Shown here: positions 24,501 through 36,500 of the stretch, piece after piece
Layout: each line of letters begins with the position of its first letter
Numbering within the stretch: the stretch's first letter is position 1
Source of the DNA: Leptobrachium leishanense
Lineage: Eukaryota; Chordata; Amphibia; Anura; Megophryidae
Assembly (NCBI GenBank): GCA_009667805.1
Contig: CM019069.1
Location: 61,497,422-61,561,421, forward strand
DNA: 64,000 bases
Direction: 5' to 3'
The notes under the pieces: generated by a model
What the model was told of the DNA's origin: nothing
The model's database searches: none
Seen by the model: the letters and a program-made list of their open reading frames with translations, nothing else
Translations under genes and position numbers: made by a program

Positions 24501-27500
24501 GTTCGGTTTGGAGCCGAACCCGAACTTTCCAAATGTTCGGATCCGAACCCGAACTCAATACAAGTCAATGAGGCTGAAAATTCGGTTTTTAGAGTGCCCT
24601 CCAAGAGGGCATATATGCTAGATATTTGCCATAAAAGGTGTATGGGGGTCTGGGTAGTGCCCTGGGGGACAGGAAACAAGGACAAAAAGTTAAAAAAAAT
24701 ACGTTTTTAAAGGGACAGTGAGTTTTCCATGAAATAAGGGTTAAAAATAAAAACGAAAAATTCCTTCAAATATCGTGCCTAGGTGGTCCCCATAACCTGC
24801 CCGTGAAGTGGCGGATTTCTAGGATGTATAGAAATATGTAAAAAACAAAAAATGACTTTTCAAATGATGGTAAATGCTTTTCCTTTAATCTATCCATAAA
24901 CAACTGCTTGGGGCGGCAGTCTGTATGAAAAGAGGAGACATTTTCGCACACGCAGAAAAAGTTTACTGATTTTTTGGCGGTGAAAAGCAGGAGAATGACT
25001 GGAGAATGGAAAATTCTAGGTCAAAATAGCCAAACCAGAAAAATTCTCCCATTTAGGCTAGGGTCAGACTAGTGAATTTTTAACGTGCGTTTAGGCACAC
25101 TTAATCACGGCCGCACTAGCAGCAAATGACGGCCAATATACGAAGCACGGTCGCACGAAAGTCCGGCTGCGCAACGCAAGTGGAAAATGAATGCATTTTT
25201 TCGAGAACGCAGAACCGCTAGTACGGACGTACAGAGTGCGCTGCGTCCACTAGCGGCGTGTGTGCGGGATTTGGAGACGTCAGACCCTGCTCATGTCCGG
25301 CCAACATAACGTCCAGACACCCAAAGTTTCCTGGTTTGGATCCGTAAAAAATCACGCCCAAAAATGCGCATCGTATGACCATTTTCACGCATTTCGTGAA
25401 AAAAATACGGCAATGCGTTTGGACGCACTTTTTGACGGTCGCTGCGAAAAATGCGTTAGTCTGACCCTAGCCTTATCTCACTTTCCAAATCGGCTATTTG
25501 GTCCAGATTGTTCTCTTTTCCTGCCATTCTCCTGGTTTTCACCTTTCTCTGAACAACCCTGAGAGAGAGGTGGAAGCCAGGAGAACTGGCAGGAGAAGAA
25601 AACAATCTAGACCAAATAGCCAATTTGGAAAGTGAGATAAATGGGAGAATTTTTCTGGTTTGGCCATTTTGACCTAGAATTTTCACTTCTCCAGTTATTC
25701 TCCTGATTTTCACCGCTCTCTGAATAACCCTGTGAATGTTTAATCCCGAGGTGAAAAATAACATTGCTTTAGATGTTATTTTGAATTTTTTTCAAACACC
25801 AGTTAAATGCAGCATATTAGGAAGTTTTAGGAGGGAAATTAATTCTCAAATCTCAATCAGAAGCAGACACCACCCCACCCCCTCAGTACCTCAGTATAGT
25901 GTACAATGTATCAAATTGATTACCAGACTAAAAACACCTGGTGTTATGCCCGTTTGTGAACAGAGGTCATTTAGAGTTGAGAACCTTTCCACGTACACAT
26001 TAGTTTTTAATTCAGTAAGCGCCGGCGGTCAGGTGACAGGTCATCAGCGATCACCGGCTGCTCGTGTCAGTGAGGGATGTGCTGTGCGCCATGCACAGAT
26101 CGCAGTGCAGCACCCCACGAACCACAGGGACAACCAGGGAAGCGGAGGCTACCGCCAGGCCCGCGGAGATGAGGGGTCCCGGCGGCTATCCATGAGACGC
26201 GGCCGGCCGGGTTCCCCCTCCTCGACCCCCCCCCTCTGTGCCACTGGACCACCAATGATACATATTCAACCCCCTCCCTGCAAGCACAAAAAACAAAGGT
26301 AAGCAGGAGAGGGGGCAATTTTTAGATATCAAAAATATTGTTTAATAGTGTATTCAAAATATGTAAACAGAGTTTTATGGCTGTGGATTCTGTGATACAC
26401 ATATACTGCTGAGTTTTATGGCTGTGGATTCTGTGATACACACTGCTGAGTTTTATGGCTGTGGATTCTGTGATACACATATACTGCTGAGTTTTATGCC
26501 TGTGGATTCTGTGATACACATATACTGCTGAGTTTTATGCCTGTGGATTCTGTGATACACATACACTGCATACTGCTGAGTTTTATTGCTGTGCATTCTC
26601 TGATACGCTCATTCACATTCCTTGGTTTTATTGCTGTGGATTCTGTGATGCACTGATACACACTGCATACTGCTGAGTTTTATGCCTGTGGATTCTGTGA
26701 TACACATACTGCTGAGTTTTATGCCTGTGGATTCTGTGATACACATACACTGCATACTACTGAGTTTTATTGCTGTGGATTATGATACGCTCATTCACAT
26801 TGCTTGGTTTTATTGCTGTGGATTCTGTGATACGCTCATTCACACCGCACATTGCTTGGTTTTATTGCTGTGGATTCTGTGATATGCTCATTCACACTAT
26901 ATACTGCTGAGTTTTATTGCTGTGGATTCTGTGATATGCTCATACATGCTGCACATTGCTGAGTTTTATTGCTGTGGAGATCTGATACGCTCATACACGC
27001 TGCACATTGCTGAGTTTTATTGCTGTGGAGCTCTGATACGCTCATACACTCTGTATATTACTGAAGGTGTTATTGCTGCGAATCTCTGATACGCTCATAC
27101 ACACTGTACATTACTGTGAGTTTTATTGTTGTGGTTTCTGGAATATGCGCATTCACACTGCACTTTAATGTGGGCTTTATTGCTACATACCCCCAGGGTG
27201 TAGGGAGGAGGATATATAGTTATGTATGTGAACGTATGGCTGTGTGTATAAATGCATGTATCTGTCTTTAAACAGGCTGCTTTGCGTAAAATTCTGCACC
27301 TGTTTCCTTGTCCGGTGTTGCCCCCTTGTCTTGTACCATAAAGGATTGTATTGTGCACAGAAATCACCACAATATCTGCTGCCTGCACTCCACAAAAAGA
27401 ATTACAGCGAGCGTCTTGGCAGCATCGTGAGGTACAGGTAGGAGACTGTATTGGTACAAGTCAGCAAGAGGTTAAATGGGCCACTCTACTCAAATTTCAC

Positions 27501-30500
27501 TCCCTTTTTAACATTTAACCACTTTGCTGCTGACGACGTGCTGAGCGCATCCTCTGGTTTCATGTTTGTGTGTAGAGGATGTACTCGGCACGTCGTTGAA
27601 GTCTTTGTGAGATCCGGCAGGTCGACATAGTGATTCCCAGAGTGAGACTGAGGGACTTTTTCTCCCAGTCTCCCTCTGCTCCTGGCAGCCAGAAGAGGTG
27701 AATGGAGCAGTCGTTCTTTTTGCGGGATGAGAGGTGAGTATCTGATTTTTTTTGGGGGGGGGGGGTTCAGCTGTTGCTGACTGATTCTGCAGAAGTCGAA
27801 TCCATTAGCACCAGGTCCTGGTTGTGAGTAAATGTTCAGTAACCGCAACCGGACGGTAATCAGCGCTAGTAGATTGTAATGCTAATGCTGATTAACACTT
27901 TCCACTCCCCATGTTAAGTATAGGGAGCTGAAAAGTGCAAGATTCCAAACAGTAACTGGTTTTCTAACAGATTAGCGTTTGGATTTTAATATGGTGCGCC
28001 CGCGCTAACTAACAATCTTTTGGATGAAAAAATGTGGTAAAATAAATTTACACGCTGCATGTGATCAAAATCCAAATTTAAATTTTTTGATCTAGCATTT
28101 TGACGTGACATGATGAATACTGGGGTCATTGGTCCTCTAGCTCATTTGGAACTATATCTCCTATGTTGCTCGGCCAATAATTAAGATAGATGAGACTCAT
28201 TGGAAATGTAGTTTCAAAACGTCTGGGTATCGAAGGTTGCTTAACCCCTGAAGCATACACATAGTAATGGTGTGTGTGTCTCGATATATATATATATATA
28301 TATATTTGAGCTTTTGGGTGCACACCCTAATGCAATAGGCTGCGCACGCCTATGTCCTTTACATTGGTCATACATTCATCCTGTGCAGAGCTGGTGACAC
28401 AAGGATTATTTATTTTTTTGATGTTAAAAAGACATGGTTTTATTCGGAGAACACTGACGTGGGATAGTAGAACGAGGCCACGTCTGAATCTGCAAATGTT
28501 CTTCCTTCTCTAGCAAATACAAAAGTATCCAGACTTCTGGGCCACATTATCAACAATACTTTCAGATATCACGATGAGATCATCATTATCTAGCCTCTCA
28601 GATTCCTTCTAAAGTATGTCATGAAGTATCATTTCCGAGCTGATTCATAGCGATTTGAAAATACACAAATTCTCTATCTGTAGTTATCCAAAATGACAGA
28701 GATACAATAGTGCCAATCTAGATAAACCTAAGTGACCAGGACAAGCAGTAAAACCTGTTAAGGCCGGTGTCAGACGAGCGCACTACTTGTGCGCGAACTG
28801 ACGTGCCTCCCGATGTCCGTTGCAGCGTTGTGACGTTTCAACGGGGCGGGCCACACGGTGTAGCGCTTGCACGAGTTTTGTGCGTTTAGCTACAACGTAC
28901 GTGCTGAAACCCTTCCTGTCGAAACGCTACGACGCTCGTTCGATGGGCTGCAAAGCGCAATCCTCCATAGGAGGATAGAGCTGTACAGCGCTGAGCGCAC
29001 TAACTGCGTTCAGCGAGGTGGCCACACGGGCGTCAGAGTGGAAGGAACGTCCACTCTCACGCACGTTCCTTCCACTCTGAATTGTGCTCGTCTGACACTG
29101 GCCCAAGTCTCCGGGAATGAGACAAAATTGCACCTGCTTCTGCAATGCTAACTCCTTTACAAAGACGAAATAAGCGCATTTTAGAAACAATACATATGTG
29201 ATACATAAATCCAAAGTCTCTCCAAGTGTATCTTCTCCCTAAACCCCCTGGAAGAAGGCACACAAGGAGAAAAATGGGGTTCCTTCAGATGCCCTCTGAC
29301 TCTCTGTACGAGTGGAAGACAATACGTTGAAGCTCTTATTGTGTTACTGCAACTCTGATTTGAGGCTTATAGTGATTTATGTTTTACTATTCATGTTTGT
29401 TCTGAATGGGGACCATAAAAGCCAGTTATGTTTTCGACACAGTCTTGCCAAAACGGACTTTATCCTGGAATTCTGCATTTGGATTTTTTTTTTTTAGCTA
29501 TGTAATCGGAAAAGGTATGTAATATGTAATATGTAATATTGGGTATTTTACTTTCCCTTTTGTGGTTTAGTGATGTGGATTTATGGTTTATGGGGAGAGT
29601 GATCTTATCGCTCCTTTACTTAGATTTTATAGGGTTTTATTATACAGGGGATTTTTCTTATAGGTTTGGCATTTGCAGTTTTAGGCTGGGGTCAGACTAA
29701 CGCGTTTTTAACGTGCGTTTAGGTGCACTTAATCACGGCCGCGCTAGCAGCAAATGACGAGCAATGACGGCCAATATATGAAGTACGGCCGCACGAACGT
29801 CTGGCCGCGCAACGCAAGTGGCAAACGAACGCATTTTTCAAGAACACAGAACCGCTAGTACTGACAGAGTGCGCTGCGCCCGCATAGCGGCGTGTGTGTA
29901 TGATTAGGAGACGTCAGACGCTGCTCATGTCCGGCCAACATAACGCCCAGACACCCAAAGTTTCCTGGTTTGGATCCGTAACAAATCACTCACGAAAATG
30001 CGCATCGTATGACCGTTTTCGCGCATTCCGTGAAAAAATACGTCAATGCGTTCGGACGCACTTTTTGACTGTCGCTGCGAATAATGCGTTCGTTTGACCC
30101 TAGCCTTAGCTGTTGCCTGTGGTTATTTCCATATACACATGATGAATGAAAAAGTGCCAAAAAAAAATCACCTGCATGCATGCAGGTCTGTAAAATATTT
30201 TAGAACAAAACCAAGCCCAGCCAATCAATTCAATAGATAAAGAAATCTAGCAAAATAAAACTTGTTATGATACGTCCAGTAGTTTAGTTTTTTTGGGCTA
30301 GGATGCTCTATTCGCTATTGTTTATTTTGTGCTACACAGCCTTAAATACCTATATCCAGGAGGCAAGTCCAACACAAAGTAGTGTGGAAACCCAATAAGA
30401 TTTCTGCTAAACTCCTCAAATAATCATTTTCATCCCACCCTTAGCCCCACACTAAAATTTGATAATAAACCTCTAGACCGGCTGGGTTTTTGGGAAACAT

Positions 30501-33500
30501 TATGATAATTATAAATAACATATTCATTGTTACTTGATACTGTGTTATAGCTGAAACCTAAAAACAATAATAATAATAAAAAAATAATAATAATGCTGTT
30601 CAGCGTGTGGGCCAAATGGGAACTCTGTTGCCTTTGCAGAAATAGTGGACGAACTATTGTGCTCCTGCTTGACTTGACCCCTGCCTATATTATAGCTCTA
30701 GAACTGTAGCACGTCCTCTCCCCTACTGTTTTGTTTTTTTAATGTGTATGTTTGTTATTCGGTCTCTCCTATTGTGCAGCGCTACGGAACTTGTTGGTGC
30801 TTTATAAATACTTCTAACTGTAACTGTAGCACCATACGACTATTTTTTTTCCTTTTTTCATTTCACACAATGCACTTAATGGAAAAGGTGCCTCTAGTCT
30901 ATATAAATTTGCGTAAGGAAAATATTTTGGGGTCCCTGGTGGATTTGGCAGGTTATCATTGACCGCTTCTTGAGATTCTTGTTTACATGTTCGGTTGGAA
31001 CACAAAAAAAACACGAAAAACTTAGGTGGATGAAGACCAGCCGTTCTTTGTAATCTGCTGCTGAGGCACAAAACATTCCTATGCTATCGGTGTGATGGGT
31101 CTCAACAAATAGAAATGTTGCCTGAAACCAGGAGCTTCCCGCTTTCTTCCCTCCCCCCATTTTTAATGTTTCTCCCCTCCTCGGTTTCCCCTCTTACAGT
31201 TTGTCATGTTAGTACATTGTAGCTCTTGAATTTATGAAAATGTGAATTCCTTATATGCCTGTCTGTATTATGGAATGGATACGCTTTATTGGCTTTCTAG
31301 ATAATGTCTTTATTAAAAAGTAATAATAAACACGTGTTGCCTTTCAGATGGAATGGATGTGAATGCCATGTGGCGTCTTGATACGGGTTTATTCTAATAA
31401 TGAAAATGTAAGCAACTTTAGAATTCAAAGTATTAAATGCCAGCCTGCTGAGGAGTGTCAGCTGTTTCCCCACCCGCACACAGACATTACTCAATGACAG
31501 GAAACCGAAAGTAAAACGAAAGCTGGAATTCCCCTTCAAAATTACACCGGATAGAGAGATTAAAAAGTAGATTAAATACAATATTGCATTTATTATTTTG
31601 TAAGTATACATAGCTTTGCATTTATACAGACTTCTTTATTTCTTATAGAAAATGGGTATTCAAATATCAAGTCAACTCATTAGCTTTCAGCAAAGTACAG
31701 TTTTTGTAAGCCTCTATCAGTCACCTTCTGGCTGTCCATGATTTGTGGGAATTATGATTCTCTAAGGCCCCGTTCACACCTGGGCGTTTTACAGCGAGTT
31801 CCTGGGCGCTGTGAAACGCCCAAGCACGGAAATCCCATGATTTCCTATGGGGCCTGTTCACACCTGAGCGTTTTAGAGCGCGCAGGAACGCGCTGTATAA
31901 CGTCTTACGCCCAAAGAAGTACGGGAGCTTCCTTGGGGCGTATTGCAGTGCGTTCACGCTGCAGTCTATGGCCGCAAACGCACTGCAATGCGCATTCGCG
32001 CATTTACGTTTGCGCGATATGTGCGTCAAAAAAATGCGCAGGTGTGAACCCAGCCTAAAAGACAGAGGTAAGGTATTACTTATAAATTTATGCTAGTACT
32101 ATGAAGAGAGAGTGCTTTAAGTTATAGGACAGATATACTGGCAATGGTATTTAGCCGCTTTAATTACCTGATATGTTGCCATGGATTCTTGTACTGGCAA
32201 TCTAACTGTAGTTAAAGAAGAAAAAAAGCAATCATTAAAAACTGTCCATGCCTTTTCATTATATGGCAATGTTTGTTTTCATTGTAACATTAAATAGCAT
32301 CCAGGTGAGCATAGATGTGAGACGTAGCAAGTTAGACAATTGGAAGAAAACAGAATAAAATGAGAGGATGATCAAGAGAGGGTTAATAACAGAAGGCAAT
32401 CCATTGACACAAGTGTTAATTTTGTCGACTAATAATTTTCGTCAAAGACTTGGTCGACTCTTTTTGCGAGACTAAAACTAAATAAAAACTAAAACGTTTT
32501 GACTAAATCTATGACAAAAATCCATTGACCTTTTAGTCGACTAATAAAAACCTAGACTAAAATTATAGGGAAGGACTATCTGGGAAGAGAATAAGAGGTA
32601 ATATCAAATAAGAAAAAATTGTGCATTTTCTATATTCAGATAAGATGTTTACTGTATAATGAGTGCGGAAATTCTACAGAAATGCTTAAGTAATGCATAA
32701 TACACTTTAATCCCATTACATTTTATTTAAATCTACTTTACATTTACTCGACTAAAACAATTCAGATGACTAACACGACAATTTAGGCCGGCGTCAGACG
32801 AACGCAGTTATCACGTCCGTGTCGGCGCACAGTTTAACGTCCGTCGTAGCATAGAATCATGATCAATAGAGACCCACACAAGAAGTACATGCGCACCGAA
32901 GTGCCGACGCACCACGCAGATGGCAAACGGACGCAATTTAGGCAAGAATGTAAAACCGCTAAAACGGATGTGCAGAATGCGCCACGTCCGCATAACATTC
33001 TGGGTGCGTGCTGACATTAAGTCAGACGGAGCGCATTTGCGATCTCCAGCACCTCGATGCACAAAATGTCTTTTTATATCATTTTCCAATTTTTATCATT
33101 TTTCATATTCATTTTCATTCCCATAATTCCCTTTTTTTTTCTACGTCCGTAAAAAAAAAAAAAAAATACGGACTGTGTCAACATTGAGATAGCAAAAAAT
33201 ATAACAGGAAATGCGCTCATGTAACCTTTGTTGCAGTATTCCTTTTTGTCAGAAGGTGCTCTTGTTATCAGAGTGGCCCTGAATCCGTATAATTTTCGGT
33301 TATGTTTACGGTCATAGCCAGAGTTGGATTAACAGTGGCTTGCACCCATACACCAAAATAGGGCCAGAGAAAAAAATGACTATTATGGAATCATGTGCCT
33401 TAAACCCGGAAAGACCGGAAATGGGACAAAGTTGGGCAATGGTGAATGGGTGTTGTATAGCTTTATTATTTTAAATAGAATTCATCTGCAATGACATTTA

Positions 33501-36500
33501 GTTACCAAAACTGGATTTTGCAACATGTCATAAACAAATGCACTGTAATGAGACTATGGATCTGTTCCAGAAACGTAATATAAAAAAGTGGCAATTTTAT
33601 GATTTATAATTAACCCTTTCGCTGCTGAGGCTTTTCCCGCCTCTGTGCTGAGGTCATTTTTACCGGTTTTGCTCATCATGTTTAAACGTGTTTTGAAGGC
33701 TTATTTTAGTATATGACCCAGACATATATATATCGTTCTTTCCGTCAGACTCGGTAGATTCATAATATGTCATTATTATATGTATACGTCATGACCTGTC
33801 TGTATATTATAACAAAAAATGCAATAAAATATGTATTTTCAATAATTTACAATGTGTAAAGTGTTTTTTTTTCACATTTTAACATGCGAGCAATTGCGGT
33901 TATATTTTGTATGGGGTGCGCTTGTTAAAAAAATTAGAGATGGGGTCTCGTTACATTTTTTTTTGGGGAAAATTACACGATTTTTAACAAACGCACCGCA
34001 TACAAAAATCGTTAGTGCAGCATCATTGTTCACATTATAATGGAAATGGGAACAATATTGCTGCATTAACGAACCAAAAAAAAGAAAAAAAAAAAATATT
34101 TTTTTTTATAATTTTTTTAAAATATATTTTTTTTATTTTTATTTTTAATTTTTATTTTTTTTAAAAAACTTTTTTCACTGTAGCGTTTGGTATCGTTGGA
34201 ACGGCCATGCTCTGGCCGATCCAACCATACCAAACTTTAACCCCTAGCTGCCACGGATCGTGAGATAGGGAGTTCCAATGAACTCCCTATCTCCACCGTT
34301 GGTGGCAGTTAGGGGTTAACTCTAGGACTGGCGTCATCGTGCTATGCACGATGACGCCAGTCCTCAGGGGGAGTTCCCGGGGGCTTGGCCGACATCCAAG
34401 ATGTCGGCCAGCTCCGGGAAAGGATCACGAACCGGCGCTTTTCAGCGCCGATTCGTGATCCGGCTCCCCAGGGGTTAATGCCAGGTACCATTTGGAAGGG
34501 CAGGCTGTGCCCTTCCAAATGGTGCCTGGGTTAACCCCCGCAACGCCGCCGATCGGGAGGGAGAGAGGTCCGAAGGACCTCCCCCCCTCCCTTTCAGGCA
34601 CCTCCTCCGCACATGCGGGGGGGCGCCTGAATTAGGTGTCATCGCGCCCCGCGATGACACCTAATTTCATCGGCGGCGGTTCCGGATGCTGGGCTGATAT
34701 CGAGGATGTCAGCCCGCACCGGGGGGCCAGCGATCGGCCGGAACCCGGCCGAACGCTGACCCCAAAGGGAGGACGCGCTCAGCGCGTCCTCCGCACAGCA
34801 GGAGCCATGCGGAGGACGCGCTGAGCGCGTCCTCCGCATGGAAGTGGTTAATTGTATGTTGTAATATACATTATCGTATATACTCGGGTATAAGCCGACC
34901 CGTGTATAAGCCGACCCCCCTACTTTTTCCCAAAAAACCTGTGAAAACTTATTGACTCGCGTATAAGCCTAAATGGGATATTGCCCCAGCTCACACATGG
35001 ATATGCCCCAGCTCACACATGGATATGCCCCAGCTCACACATGGATTTGCCCCAGCTCACACATGGATTTGCCCCAGCTCACACATGGATTTGCCCCAGC
35101 TCACACATGGATTTGCCCCCAGCTCATGGATACTGCCCCCAGCTCATGGATTTGCCCCAGCTCATGGATTTGCCCCAGCTCATGGATATTGCCCCCAGCT
35201 CATGGATATTGCCCCCAGCTCATGGATATTGCCCCCAGCTCATGGATACTGCCCCAACTCATGGATATGCCCCAGCTCATGGATTTGCCCCAACTCATGG
35301 ATTTGCCCCAGCTCTCACCTGGATATTGCCCCAGCGGCAGCCAGCTCTCACATGGATACTTGCCCCTGCTCCAGATCCAGCAGGGGTTGAGGGGGCCCAG
35401 ATGCCGGGCAGCAGGAGTGCCTGCCCGGTCCTGAACAGCGTGAGTCCGTCCGTGTTGAAGGGGATGTGGCTGCGTGCGTGCGCAGGTCACGCAGTCCGGC
35501 CAGTCAGGTGGTACAGAGACTCAGTACCACCTGATTAGCCGGACCACGTGGCCGGCTGCGCCTGCACGCAGCCGCATCCCCTTCAACACGGACAGACTCA
35601 GTGTTCAGGACCTTGACTCGGGTATAAGCCGAATCGCGGTTTTTTGACTCAAAATCTGAGTCAAAAAACTCGGCTTATACCCGAGTATAGACGGTATAAT
35701 ATTGTATAATTTGATGACTAGATTTTAGGTTGTAAATCTAGGGGACAAGTCGATCGGGAATGCTTGGGAACGCAGTTCTTCTGCTATTTTTGCAGAGTTA
35801 ACGGAGTTCCCTTTCTGCCCATACTCTGATGCCTTCAATTAGGGTCAAACTTCTGGCTCTTTGTGAACTCAAAAATATTATAATTATTATTAATAATAAT
35901 ATATATATAATATTATCTAATAAAACCCAGTATATATATACACAAAATGGATTTCACATTTTAGTGGGGTGTTAAATGCGAGTTGACAATGTTTAATTGT
36001 GACTGGTGATTTTGTGGTTTCATTTTTAAGACTTAACCCCTTTTTAAATTCAAAAACAACAAGTTTACCTTCTTCAGCGAAGGTTTTCCGTTGTAAAAAA
36101 GATCTCTGCAAATAGAAGGAATAGAATTTCATTAGTATTTTACTGGTTACACGTCATCCTCCAGTAACAGCTGTTGTGTTATCTCTGAGATGTGACAGGG
36201 TCACGTTTTGAAATCGGAAATACTGAAACTTTGCTAGTAGATAAATATGTTCAGGTAAGGAGGGAGAAGTTTATGGACTCTTCTTTTACACAAGAATAAT
36301 TCTGTAAAAGGGTATAAATAAACAATGGATGGCAACTAGGAAAATGCTTGTTTTAACATGCTGAATTGATTGAAGTACAACAGTGTCTACAATGCCCCTT
36401 TAATGGTCCCTGAAAACCTCCCTTCATCTTTCTGATGTAGAAGGAGTGCTTTCAGGTAAAGATTACCCTGTGTTCAATGTAATGCTGATATCCAATGGGG

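Noticed and set aside
25736..26302. 188-codon plus-strand frame in intron 6
   Set aside because: GC-rich intronic stretch with an equally open frame on the other strand; no domain.
26370..27180. CRISPR-like array
   Set aside because: Spacers are themselves repeats, the context is a vertebrate intron, and there are no cas genes.
34186..34850. MicroRNA cluster
   Set aside because: Stems are mostly too short (10-19 bp) or too perfect and palindromic for typical pre-microRNAs, and the modules recur as transposon parts.
34973..35538. Three overlapping plus-strand frames over the GCTCACACATGGAT array
   Set aside because: All three frames are open, the unit length changes, and no domain is seen. 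Tandem-repeat artefact.
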